Origin: Pseudonocardia halophobica
GTDB lineage: Bacteria; Actinomycetota; Actinomycetes; Mycobacteriales; Pseudonocardiaceae
Direction of reading: 5' to 3'
Length of the DNA: 39,019 nucleotides
Assembly: GCF_027922425.1 (NCBI RefSeq)
Contig: NZ_BSFQ01000053.1
Span: 1-39,019, forward strand
Below, piece by piece: positions 23,440 to 30,992 of the stretch. Made by a program: the position numbers and the translations under genes. The notes under the pieces were generated by a model, which saw only the letters and a program-made list of their open reading frames with translations, had not been told where the DNA came from and searched no databases. Every line of letters begins with the position of its first letter. Position 1 is the stretch's first letter.

Positions 23440-24261
23440 GTGAGCCGCGAGGTGCTCGCCGAGCCCGACGGGCAGGCGACCGCGAGCGAGTACATCGGGC
23501 TGATGCCCGCGCTCCACCGGTACGCGTCGCTGCCCGCCGACCACCCGCACCGCGCGCGCCTGCGCGAACAGCTGGCGCTGGGCTTCCTGCCGGTCGTGCG
23601 GCACGTCGCGGCCCGGCTCGCGCGCGGCTACCCGGGCGGGCTCGAGGACCTGGTGCAGGTCGGCACGGTCGGCCTGCTGAGCGCGCTGGACCGCTGGGAC
23701 CCGGAGCTGGCCCGCGGCGAGTTCCTCGGCTACCTCATCCCGTGCGTGCGTGGGGAGATCCTGCGCTACTTCCGGGACCGGACCTGGACGATGCGGGTAC
23801 CGCGCCGGCTCAAGGACCTGACGGTGTCGATCCGGCAGGTCACCGGCCCGCTCTCGCAGCAGCTGGGGCGCGCCCCGCGGCCGAGCGAGCTCGCCGCGCA
23901 CCTCGACGCCCCCGTGGACGAGGTGATCGAGGCCCTCGACGCCGAGGCCAACCAGCACTCCGGGTCGCTCGACGCCGTGCTCGGCGAGGACGACGCCGAC
24001 AACCCGATCACGAACCGGCTCGGCGGGCTCGACCGCGCGCTCGACCTCGTCGAGTACCGGCACGCGCTGCGGCCGCTGCTGGACCGGCTCCCCGAGCGGG
24101 AGCGCACGATCCTGCTGCTCCGGTTCTTCGGCGAGATGACCCAGACGCAGATCGCCGAGCGCATCGGGATCTCGCAGATGCACGTGTCGCGACTGCTCTC
24201 CCGCACGCTGCGGTGGCTGCGGGACGAGCTGCTCGACGACGCCGCCGACGTCCCGGGGTGA
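23440..24261 (+). CDS. SigB/SigF-type alternative sigma factor (sigma 3 of 4)
   Basis: A 273-residue sigma factor, close to sigma 1 over its core: YPGGLEDLVQVGTVGLLSA, FLGYLIPCVRGEILRYFRD, MRVPRRLKDL, LSQQLGRAPRPSELAAHL, LLDRLPERERTILLLRFFGE and HTH QTQIAERIGISQMHVSRLLS. Sigma 1 and 3 share almost the same recognition helix and probably overlap in promoter choice. The start is uncertain: GTG 23440 gives the usual length but lacks a ribosome site, and ATG 23380 would add 20 basic residues. It is convergent with the manganese catalase, with a perfect terminator hairpin between. Confidence 0.9.
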   Translation: MSREVLAEPDGQATASEYIGLMPALHRYASLPADHPHRARLREQLALGFLPVVRHVAARLARGYPGGLEDLVQVGTVGLLSALDRWDPELARGEFLGYLIPCVRGEILRYFRDRTWTMRVPRRLKDLTVSIRQVTGPLSQQLGRAPRPSELAAHLDAPVDEVIEALDAEANQHSGSLDAVLGEDDADNPITNRLGGLDRALDLVEYRHALRPLLDRLPERERTILLLRFFGEMTQTQIAERIGISQMHVSRLLSRTLRWLRDELLDDAADVPG

Positions 24262-24266
24262 GCCGG

Positions 24267-24293
24267 GCCGGCCGCAGTGTCCCCGCGGCCGGC
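24267..24293. terminator. Bidirectional terminator between sigma 3 and Mn catalase
   Basis: Perfect 9-bp stem GCCGGCCGC (24267-24275) / GCGGCCGGC (24285-24293) with a 9-nt loop, filling the 39-nt gap between two convergent genes. Confidence 0.7.
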
Positions 24294-24300
24294 GGCGGGG

Positions 24301-25182
24301 TCACTCCTTGTTCAGCTTGTCCTGGGCGAGGCCGGCGGCCTTCTCCATGGTGTTGGGCAGCTCGGTGGTGCCGTAGAAGCGGCTGTCCGGGTGCGTGGGC
24401 GGCGGCATCGGGACCGACGACGTCGGGCCCTCGTGGTAGGTGAACTCCCCGTTGCCGTCCGGGCTGGGGCCCTTGGCCCAGCGGCCCTCGCCGGCCTGGG
24501 CGCCGTCGGAGAAGTTGAGGTACTGGTAGGAGAACTCGGTCGCCTCCTTGCCCTGCGGGAAGTTGCTCGGCACCGGCAGCTTCTCCGCGCCCTCCTCCTT
24601 GAGCTCCTCGGCCGCGGCCAGCCACATGTTCTGGTGCATCGTGTCGCGGGCGAGCAGGAACGACAGCAGGTCGCGGATGCCCGGGTCGTCGGTCATGTGG
24701 TAGAGCCGGGCGACCTGCAGGCGGCCCTGCATCTCCGCGTTGGCGTTGGCCTGGAAGTCGGCGAGCAGGTTGCCGCTGGCGGTGATGAAGCTGCCCTGCC
24801 AGGGGTTGCCGTTGCTGTCGACGGGCCGGGCACCCGCGCCGGCGACGATGGCGTGCTGGACGTCCGTGCCGCCGATGACCGCGGCGACCGTCGGGTCGTC
24901 CTGCACGGCGTCGGAGGTGATGCCCAGCGGTGCCTTCTCCAGCAGCTGGGCGATCATCGTGGCCAGCATCTCGACGTGCCCGATCTCCTCGGAGGCGATG
25001 CCGAAGACCAGGTCGCGGTACTTGCCGGGGGTGTGCATGTTCCAGCCCTGGAACATGTACTGCATCGCGACGGTGATCTCCCCGTACTGCCCGCCCAGCA
25101 CCTCCTGCAGCTTGCGGGCGTAGACCGCGTCGGGCTTCTCGGGGGTGGACTTGAACTGCAACTCCTGACGGTGCAGGAACAT
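24301..25182 (-). CDS. Manganese catalase
   Basis: A 293-residue non-heme, dimanganese catalase that converts H2O2 to water and oxygen in the cytoplasm. The ferritin-like four-helix core is visible with metal ligands in GGQYGEITVAMQYMFQ, SEEIGHVEMLATMI, NANAEMQGRLQVARLYHMT and ARDTMHQNMWLAA. The C-terminal segment GGEGR-like loop and HPDSRFYGTTELPNTM match KatN-type enzymes of about 290 residues. ATG 25182 has GAGGAG upstream. It is divergent from the hemerythrin gene; both have SigB-like promoters in the shared 223-nt region, which fits oxidative-stress induction. Confidence 0.95.
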   Translation of the reverse strand: MFLHRQELQFKSTPEKPDAVYARKLQEVLGGQYGEITVAMQYMFQGWNMHTPGKYRDLVFGIASEEIGHVEMLATMIAQLLEKAPLGITSDAVQDDPTVAAVIGGTDVQHAIVAGAGARPVDSNGNPWQGSFITASGNLLADFQANANAEMQGRLQVARLYHMTDDPGIRDLLSFLLARDTMHQNMWLAAAEELKEEGAEKLPVPSNFPQGKEATEFSYQYLNFSDGAQAGEGRWAKGPSPDGNGEFTYHEGPTSSVPMPPPTHPDSRFYGTTELPNTMEKAAGLAQDKLNKE

Positions 25183-25290
25183 GCGTGCTCCTCGGGGACT
25201 CCGGTGGTGCCGCCCGTGGGCGACGAGGACGCGCGGCGTGCGTGCGGCCGCGGCGGTGGCCGGCTCGGTGGCTCGACCGGCGGGCGGCGG

Positions 25291-25315
25291 ATGCCCGGCG
25301 CCGGGTGTCGTAAAC
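25291..25315 (-). promoter_or_regulatory. SigB/F-like promoter of the Mn catalase gene
   Basis: On the minus strand GTTT (25315-25312), a 15-nt spacer and GGGCAT (25296-25291), one mismatch from GGGTAT. The leader would be about 100 nt. Confidence 0.4.
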
Positions 25316-25339
25316 CGGTCGATTCGGTCGGATGCCGCC

Positions 25340-25365
25340 GGATTGGTCCCGTCCGGCCGGGGTAG
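25340..25365 (+). promoter_or_regulatory. SigB/F-like promoter of the hemerythrin gene
   Basis: GGATTG (25340-25345), a 14-nt spacer and GGGTAG (25360-25365). The -35 is identical to that of the FAD-Rieske gene. The leader of about 33 nt carries GAGGAGA before ATG 25406. Confidence 0.55.
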
Positions 25366-25405
25366 CCGCGGCCCGGACGCGAACCACCACCACGAGGAGA
25401 CACCC

Positions 25406-25990
25406 ATGACCGAGACCGTCGCGCGGGACGACGTGCCGGCCGGCGCCGACGTCGTCGACGAGCTGACCCGCGACCACCACGAGGTACTGGACCTGCTGGA
25501 GCGCATCACGGCCACGCGGGACGCGAAGGAGCGCCGCGACCTCGCGGACACCGCGATCGCCGAGGTGGTGCGGCACTCGGTGGCCGAGGAGATGTACGTC
25601 TACCCGGCCATGTCCGACGCGCTGGAGCACGGCGGCGACACCGTCGAGCACGACAAGGAAGAGCACAACAAGCTCGAGCGGATCATGAAGGACCTCGAGG
25701 GCGTCGACGGCGACGACGCACGGTTCGACGTGCTCGTCGGCGACATGACGCGGGCCCTGCGCCACCACGCCGAGGACGAGGAGACCGAGCAGTTCCCGAA
25801 GATGCGCGAGCGGATCCCGCAGGAGACGCTCGTGGAGCTGCGGCGCAAGGTCGAGGCGGCGAAGAAGGTCGCGCCGACCCGCCCGCACCCCGACGCGCCG
25901 AACGCGGAGCTGTTCCACAAGATGGCGGGCCCGGGCGTCGGTCTCGTCGACCGGCTCCGCGACCGGCTCACCAACCGATCGACAGGCTGA
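25406..25990 (+). CDS. Hemerythrin HHE-domain protein
   Basis: A 194-residue protein with one HHE domain in the first 150 residues. Diiron ligand candidates are in ELTRDHHEVLDLLERI, VVRHSVAEEMYVYPAM, EEHNKLERIM and ALRHHAEDEETEQFPKM. The charged C-terminal tail contains VAPTRPHPDAPN, a motif frequent in actinobacterial members. Such proteins bind O2, NO or iron and are often stress-induced; the exact role is unknown. ATG 25406 has a GAGGAGA ribosome site. It is divergent from the Mn catalase. Confidence 0.9.
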   Translation: MTETVARDDVPAGADVVDELTRDHHEVLDLLERITATRDAKERRDLADTAIAEVVRHSVAEEMYVYPAMSDALEHGGDTVEHDKEEHNKLERIMKDLEGVDGDDARFDVLVGDMTRALRHHAEDEETEQFPKMRERIPQETLVELRRKVEAAKKVAPTRPHPDAPNAELFHKMAGPGVGLVDRLRDRLTNRSTG

Positions 25991-26043
25991 CCCGGGCGGA
26001 CCGCCGGCCCTGCCGAACGGACGACCGGGCCGGGGGACTCCGC

Positions 26044-26071
26044 CGCCCGGGCGCCGCTACGCGCCCGGGCG
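26044..26071. terminator. Bidirectional terminator between hemerythrin and sigma 4
   Basis: Perfect 11-bp stem with arms 26044-26054 and 26061-26071 (CGCCCGGGCGC / GCGCCCGGGCG) and a 6-nt loop CGCTAC, between two convergent genes. Confidence 0.7.
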
Positions 26072-26075
26072 TCGG

Positions 26076-26879
26076 TCAGCCGCCCAGCTCGGCGCGCAGG
26101 TGGGCAAGCGTGCGGGCGAGCAGCCGGGAGACGTGCATCTGCGAGATGCCGACCTTCTCGGCGATCTGCGTCTGAGTGTGCTCGCCGTAGAAGCGCAGCA
26201 GCAAAATCGTGCGCTCGCGCTCGGGCAGGGCCGCGACGAGCCGGCGCAGGTCGCCCCGTTGGTCGACGAGGTCGAGCGCGGCGTCGGCCGCGCCGAGCCG
26301 GTCCGCGGGGGTGAACCCCGTCTCGGACTCGGGCTCGTCGAGGCTGTCCGCGCGGTGGCCGGCCAGGGCGTCGAGGGCCTCGACGACGTCGTCGAGCGAC
26401 CGGTCGAGCTCGGCGGCGATCTCGCTGGGCCGCGGTGCGCGGCCCAGCCGCTGCGTCAGGTCGATGGTGGCGCGGTTGACCGAGACCGTGAGGTCCTTGA
26501 TAGCCCGCGGCACGCGCAGGGCCCAGGTGTGGTCGCGCAGGTGGCGGAGCATGGAGCCGCGGATGCTGGGGACGAGGTAGGCAAGCGGCCCGCCCGTCGT
26601 CTCGTCCGGGTCGTAGTTGTCGACGGCCCGGATCAGCCCGACGACGCCGGCCTGCTCCAGGTCCTCCGCCGGGGCGGAGCTCGCGTACCGCCGGGCGATG
26701 TTGCGCACCAACGGGAGGAACTGGGTGATGAGGTACTCGCGTCGCGCTCCGTGCTCCGGGTCGTCGGGGGCGGAGGCGGCGTGCTTGCGCAGCAGGGGTT
26801 CCAGGTCGTCGTAGGCGTGCGGTCCGTCCCGGGCGTCGGCCGGGCCGCTGCCCGGCTGCATGAAGGTCGTGGTGGGCAC
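26076..26879 (-). CDS. SigB/SigF-type alternative sigma factor (sigma 4 of 4, divergent)
   Basis: A 267-residue sigma factor, the most divergent of the four. Region 2 reads SAPAEDLEQAGVVGLIRAVD and AYLVPSIRGSMLRHLRDHTW in place of the YPGG and FLGYLIP blocks. Region 3 has LTQRLGRAPRPSEIAAELD. Region 4 has LVAALPERERTILLLRFYGE with HTH QTQIAEKVGISQMHVSRLLA. The GTG at 26879 lies eight nucleotides after a GGGTAG -10 and has no ribosome site, so translation probably starts leaderless there; ATG 26861 is the alternative. The promoter type means this sigma gene is itself in the proposed SigB-like regulon. Confidence 0.9.
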   Translation of the reverse strand: MPTTTFMQPGSGPADARDGPHAYDDLEPLLRKHAASAPDDPEHGARREYLITQFLPLVRNIARRYASSAPAEDLEQAGVVGLIRAVDNYDPDETTGGPLAYLVPSIRGSMLRHLRDHTWALRVPRAIKDLTVSVNRATIDLTQRLGRAPRPSEIAAELDRSLDDVVEALDALAGHRADSLDEPESETGFTPADRLGAADAALDLVDQRGDLRRLVAALPERERTILLLRFYGEHTQTQIAEKVGISQMHVSRLLARTLAHLRAELGG

Positions 26880-26887
26880 GGGCTCGC

Positions 26888-26912
26888 CTACCCGGGTGGT
26901 CCGGGGGAAAAC
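26888..26912 (-). promoter_or_regulatory. SigB/F-like promoter of sigma 4, leaderless
   Basis: On the minus strand GTTT (26912-26909), a 15-nt spacer and GGGTAG (26893-26888), then eight nucleotides and GTG 26879. Both hexamer regions and the spacing match the consensus, which suggests auto- or cross-activation among the four sigma factors. Confidence 0.6.
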
Positions 26913-27027
26913 GAATCAGGCCCCCGCACTCGGCGAGCGGCGATGTCGGCCCGCACGTTGCGGACGGGCGCCCGGGCGGGGAAGGTGGCGGGGAAACCCC
27001 GCGCGACACCGTGACCGGAGGACAGCC

Positions 27028-27759
27028 ATGCGGGACGAGGCGCTGCTGGGCACGGACGTCGCCGAGGCTTCCGGGGTGTGTCTGCTGGCCGTCCACGGGG
27101 TCCTCGGCGTCCGCACCGCGCCGCAGCTCGACCGCGTCCTGCGCAAGCAGCTGCTGGACCGCGGCCGGGTGCTGGTCGACGTGTCCGGGCTCGACCTGTC
27201 GTCCACCGCGGTCCTGGCCTCCTTCCCGGCCGCGCTGGCGGCCACCGGCGGATGGCCCGCCTCACGAATGGTGGTGTTCGGGCGGGATTGTCCCGTCGTC
27301 GAGGGTATGTGGCAGGCGGGACGGCACCGGGAGGTGCCCGTCGCCGGTGACCTCGCCGAGGCCTCGGTCCTGCTCGAGCGGCGCCCCGCGCGGGTGCGCC
27401 GGACCATCGACCTGCCCCACGGACCGGAGGCGGCGCCCTTCGCGCGCCTGATGCTGCGGTCGGCATGTGAGGACTGGGAGATCCCGGGCGACGCCGCGGA
27501 CCGGGCCTCGATCGTGGTGAACGAGCTGGTCACCAACGCCGTGCAGCACACGACGGGACCGGGAGACCTGAGCCTCGCCCACTCCCGGCGCGGGCTGTGG
27601 ATCTCGGTGCGCGACGGCTCGTCCGCCCGGCCGGTCCTGACCGTCGAGGCGGAAGGGCTCGGCCTGCGCGCCGTCGCCGAGCTGAGCCGGACCTGGGGCG
27701 TCACGCCCCTGCAGACCGGCAAGTCCGTGTGGGCGCTCGTGAGCGACGAGCCATTCTGA
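27028..27759 (+). CDS. STAS-HATPase fusion protein (RsbV-RsbW-like), copy 1
   Basis: A 243-residue protein. A STAS-like domain (about 1-115) has VCLLAVHGVLGVRTAPQLD and VLVDVSGLDLSSTAVLASF, with serines at the phospho-acceptor position. A GHKL ATPase domain (about 125-240) has N-box IVVNELVTNAVQHTT, ISVRDGSS and GLGLRAVAELSRTWGV, ending KSVWALV. It may combine antagonist and kinase/anti-sigma functions, or use the STAS part for docking. GGAGGACAGCC precedes ATG 27028. A palindrome CGGGG-AAA-CCCCG lies upstream at 26989-27001. It is divergent from sigma 4 and followed by a paralogue. Confidence 0.88.
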   Translation: MRDEALLGTDVAEASGVCLLAVHGVLGVRTAPQLDRVLRKQLLDRGRVLVDVSGLDLSSTAVLASFPAALAATGGWPASRMVVFGRDCPVVEGMWQAGRHREVPVAGDLAEASVLLERRPARVRRTIDLPHGPEAAPFARLMLRSACEDWEIPGDAADRASIVVNELVTNAVQHTTGPGDLSLAHSRRGLWISVRDGSSARPVLTVEAEGLGLRAVAELSRTWGVTPLQTGKSVWALVSDEPF

Positions 27760-27875
27760 CGCGGCGCAGATCCGTTCCGGATGGGAGGCATCATCTCGTG
27801 AACCCGGGGTACCCGGACCGTTTCACGGATCCCGACGGGCTCCCGGAAGCTTCACGACGATCACAGGGGGCGGAC

Positions 27876-28592
27876 ATGCCCCGGCGCGGGCTCACCAGCC
27901 GGATCGACGACGGACCGGTCCCGGTCCTCGTCCTCGCCGGACCGCTGACCCTGGCCACCGCCGTCGACGTCGAGGTGCATGTCCGCAAGCTGCTGATGGA
28001 CCGCGGTTCGCTGCTGGTCGACGTGCGCGACCTCGAACCGGTCGTCCCCTCGCTGGTGGCCCTCTTCACCAGCACCCTGTCGGGGGCGGGCGGCTGGCCC
28101 GCCGCGCGGCTCGTGCTCGTCGCGCCCTCCGAGCCGCTCGCCGTCGCGCTGGGGCGCAGCGGAGTGGTCCGGGAGATCGGCGTGGCCGCGAACCGCGGCC
28201 AGGGGCTGACGCTGCTGGGGCGCCGGCCGGCCCGCGTCCGACGGCGGACCGAGCTGCCAGACACCGCGGTCGCGGTGCGTTACGCGCGGGCCCTGGTGCG
28301 GGAGGCCTGCCGCGAGTGGGAGCTGACCGGCGGGATCCCCGCCCGGGCCGAGCTGGTGGCGGACGAGCTGGTGGCCAACGCGGTCGTGCACGGCGGCGGG
28401 CGGCGGACGTTGCTGCTGACCCTGGACGGCCCCGGGTTGCGCGTCGGGGTGCGGGACGAGGGGGCGGGCGCGCCCGACCCGGAGTCCGCCGCCGGACAGG
28501 GGCTGCACGTGGTCGCCGAGCTGTCCGACGGCTGGGGCACGAGCCGGCACGCCGTGGGCAAGACCGTCTGGGCGCTGCTCCGCGCCTTCTGA
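27876..28592 (+). CDS. STAS-HATPase fusion protein, copy 2
   Basis: A 238-residue paralogue of the preceding gene with the same layout. The STAS-like part has PVLVLAGPLTLATAVDVEV and LLVDVRDLEPVVPSLVALF; here the DSxG/LSST loop is replaced by PVVPS, so phosphorylation is doubtful. The ATPase part has LVADELVANAVVHGGG, VGVRDEGAG and GQGLHVVAELSDGWG, ending KTVWALLRAF. The alignment with copy 1 supports ATG 27876; GTG 27798, with GGGAGG upstream, would add 26 residues. The gap to copy 1 is 116 nt. It is convergent with the small coiled-coil gene. Confidence 0.85.
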   Translation: MPRRGLTSRIDDGPVPVLVLAGPLTLATAVDVEVHVRKLLMDRGSLLVDVRDLEPVVPSLVALFTSTLSGAGGWPAARLVLVAPSEPLAVALGRSGVVREIGVAANRGQGLTLLGRRPARVRRRTELPDTAVAVRYARALVREACREWELTGGIPARAELVADELVANAVVHGGGRRTLLLTLDGPGLRVGVRDEGAGAPDPESAAGQGLHVVAELSDGWGTSRHAVGKTVWALLRAF

Positions 28593-28648
28593 CGCCCCTT
28601 CCGACCCGCCTTCGACGCGCCCGACGACACCGCAGTCCGACGGCCCGG

Positions 28649-29023
28649 TCAGCCCGGGTCCGGGAGCCGACTGGTGGCGGCCTCCTCGAAGGCCCGGGCC
28701 GCGGCCGAGCGGGCCTCGAAGGCGGCCTGCCGATGCCGCTCGGCGCCGTCGAGGTCACCGGCGGCCGTCAACGTGCGAACCGCGTTCTCGTGGCTCTCAG
28801 CGGAGAGCAGGTGCCGGCGGGCCGACCGCTCGTGGGCGGTCACCGCGTGCCGCCGGGCCGTCAGGGCCCGCTCCTCCGCGGATTCGACGTCGGCGAGCGA
28901 GGAGCCTCGACGCCCGCGCGCCGCGATCTCGCGCCGGCGCGCCCGGAGCTGTTCGAGCCGCTCGTCGATCTCGGCGCGACGGCGCTCCACCGCAGCCATG
29001 TACTCGGCCTCGTCCCCGGTCAC
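28649..29023 (-). CDS. Small charged coiled-coil protein in the CheB-CheR operon
   Basis: A 124-residue, strongly charged, almost entirely helical protein. AAVERRRAEIDERLEQLRAR and later Ala/Arg/Glu/His-rich helices (SARRHLLSAESHENAV) predict a coiled coil or helical hairpin. No known domain is recognised. GTG 29023 has AGGAG upstream and lies 27 nt after the CheR stop, so it is probably the third gene of the cheB-cheR operon. It might pair with the coiled coil of CheR; that is inference. Confidence 0.65.
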   Translation of the reverse strand: MTGDEAEYMAAVERRRAEIDERLEQLRARRREIAARGRRGSSLADVESAEERALTARRHAVTAHERSARRHLLSAESHENAVRTLTAAGDLDGAERHRQAAFEARSAAARAFEEAATSRLPDPG

Positions 29024-29050
29024 GCCCGCTCCTGCCGCGTCGACGGGCCG

Positions 29051-30910
29051 CTAGCGGGCCGGAGCGCCCTCGGCGCCCGCCGACTCCTCCATCGTGAGGA
29101 TGGCGCCGACCACCGAGCCGCCGTCGCCCCGCAGCGGGCTGGCGATCACGCGCACGTCGATGCTGCGGCCGCGTCGGTTGATCGCGGGAAGGGTGACCTC
29201 CTGCGGACCGTCCTCGCCTGCAAGCGTACTGCGGACGACCGGCCTCACCAGGTCCAGCGGCAGGCCGATGTCGAGGTTCAGGAAGTGCTGGCCCACGGCC
29301 TCGTCCCGGCGCAGCCCCCACAGCTCCTCGGCCTGGTGGTTCCAGACCTGCACGTGCAGCTCGGTCCCCACGACCACGACGCCGGCCCGCAGGCTGGTCA
29401 GGATGGTCTCCAGGAAGTCGTTGGTCCGGTCGAGCTCACCGGTGCGGTCCTGCAGCTCGTCGTTGATGGTCTGGAGCTCGTCGTTGGTCGACTGGAGCTC
29501 CTCGTTCATCGTCTCGAGCTCCTCGTTGGTGGACTGGAGCTCCTCGTTGGTGGTCTCCAGCTCCTCGACCGTGGACTGCAGCTCCTCGTTGGTGGTCTCG
29601 AGCTCCTCGTTGGTGGACTGGAGCTCCTCGTAGGCCGTCTCGAGCTGGCGGTTGGCCTGCTCGAGCTCGTCCTGCAGCCGCCGGAAGTCGGTGACGTCGT
29701 GGAAGGCGACGCTCACCCCCAGCACCTCGGTTCCGGACCCGACCAGCGGGCTGACCTGCACCTCGAGGTTCATCGCCTCGGGCCCGCGGTGGTAGGTGAC
29801 GTCGGTGACCCGGACCGTGCGCCGCTCGGTCTGCGCCTTCTCGATGTGCCGGCGCAGCTCCAGCGGGCGGTAGGAGAGCTCCAGGTCGCGGAAGGGCCGG
29901 CCGACGTCCCGCGTCGAGACGCCGAACAGCACCTCGGCCTGCCGGTTGACCACGGCGATCACGCCGTCGTCGGTGACCACGACCTGGGCCAGCGGGGAGG
30001 CGAGCACGGCCTCGTTGCGCAGGACGTCCAGACCGGTGAGCGGCGGCCGGCCGGTCGGGGGCGGGGCGTCGGCGAACAGGGTGCCGTTCTGCGGCGCCGC
30101 CCGCGGCGCCTTGCGGAAGGTACGGCGCTTGAGGTCGATCGGCAGGAACAGCGCGCCGTGGCTGAGCAGCATCTCGGCCTTGCCGAGGAACAGCACGCCG
30201 GGCTCGGAGAGCGCGAAGTGGAAGCGGGTCAGGATGCGGGCCTGGGTCTCCGCGTTGAAGTACATCAGGGTGTTGCGGCAGACCAGCAGGTCGATGCGGG
30301 AGATCGGGGCGTCCTGCACCAGGTCGTTGCGACCGAAGATCACCGAGCGGCGCAGGTCCTTGCGGAAGGCGAAGCGGCCCCCGGTCTGCTCGAAGTACTT
30401 CTCCAGCAGCTCGGGCGGGATGCCGCGGACCTCGCGGTCCGAGTAGGTGCCGTGCCGGGCGTGGGTGAGGGCCTCCTCGTCCACGTCCGTGGCGTAGATC
30501 TTCACGCGGTCGCGGAACTCCGTGGTACCGAGCATCTCGGCCAGCACGATCGCGAGGGTGTAGGCCTCCTCGCCGGAGGCACAGCCTGCGCTCCACACCC
30601 GCAGCGGCTCGGTGGGACCCTTGGTGGCCAGCAGCGCCGGCAGCACCTCGGCGCGCAGGTACTCCCAGGCCTCGGGGTCGCGGAAGAACCCGGTGACGTT
30701 GATCAGGATGGTGTTGAAGAGCGCCGTGAACTCCTCGGCGTGCAGCTCGAGGTAGTCCAGGTACTCGGCGTAGTCCGGGACGCCGACCTGCGACATCCGC
30801 CGGTCGACCCGGCGGATGAGACTCGACCGCTTGTAGCCCGTGAAGTCGAAGCCGCGGCTCACCTTCAGATGCTGGAGCAGGGCCTCGAAGGCCGGATCCG
30901 GCTGGGACAA
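29051..30910 (-). CDS. cheR: CheR-type methyltransferase with PAS domains and heptad coiled coil
   Basis: A 619-residue protein. The N-terminal CheR helical and SAM domains (about 1-270) have GFDFTGYKRSSLIRRVDRRM, INVTGFFRDPEAW, VWSAGCASGEEAYTLAIVLA and LLVCRNTLMYF. A first PAS domain is at about 305-425. A long coiled coil (about 430-500) consists of near-identical heptads (EELQSTN / EELETTN), and a second PAS domain is at about 505-610. The start is TTG 30910 with GGGAGAG upstream; it matches the usual family N-terminus. No chemoreceptor or flagellar gene is near, so methylation probably feeds a stress or other signalling path. Likely operon: cheB, cheR, coiled-coil gene. Confidence 0.92.
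   Translation of the reverse strand: MSQPDPAFEALLQHLKVSRGFDFTGYKRSSLIRRVDRRMSQVGVPDYAEYLDYLELHAEEFTALFNTILINVTGFFRDPEAWEYLRAEVLPALLATKGPTEPLRVWSAGCASGEEAYTLAIVLAEMLGTTEFRDRVKIYATDVDEEALTHARHGTYSDREVRGIPPELLEKYFEQTGGRFAFRKDLRRSVIFGRNDLVQDAPISRIDLLVCRNTLMYFNAETQARILTRFHFALSEPGVLFLGKAEMLLSHGALFLPIDLKRRTFRKAPRAAPQNGTLFADAPPPTGRPPLTGLDVLRNEAVLASPLAQVVVTDDGVIAVVNRQAEVLFGVSTRDVGRPFRDLELSYRPLELRRHIEKAQTERRTVRVTDVTYHRGPEAMNLEVQVSPLVGSGTEVLGVSVAFHDVTDFRRLQDELEQANRQLETAYEELQSTNEELETTNEELQSTVEELETTNEELQSTNEELETMNEELQSTNDELQTINDELQDRTGELDRTNDFLETILTSLRAGVVVVGTELHVQVWNHQAEELWGLRRDEAVGQHFLNLDIGLPLDLVRPVVRSTLAGEDGPQEVTLPAINRRGRSIDVRVIASPLRGDGGSVVGAILTMEESAGAEGAPAR
29440..29650 (-). repeat. 21-nt tandem heptad-coding repeats inside cheR
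   Basis: About nine or ten degenerate 21-nt units encode the coiled-coil heptads EELQSTN/EELETTN. The DNA repeat is visible as recurring CTCCTCGTTGGT on the plus strand. The repeats could allow copy-number change. Confidence 0.8.
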
Positions 30911-30992
30911 CGACTTCTCTCCCGCTCCCCTCGGGGGTGCGCCACGGGGCGGGGCGCGCCGGGAGCCTAACCGATCCCGGGCCCTCCGCCGC

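Noticed and set aside
29440..29650. CRISPR-like or satellite repeat array.
   Set aside because: The 21-nt repeats are contiguous, in frame, and encode coiled-coil heptads of the CheR protein; there are no spacers.
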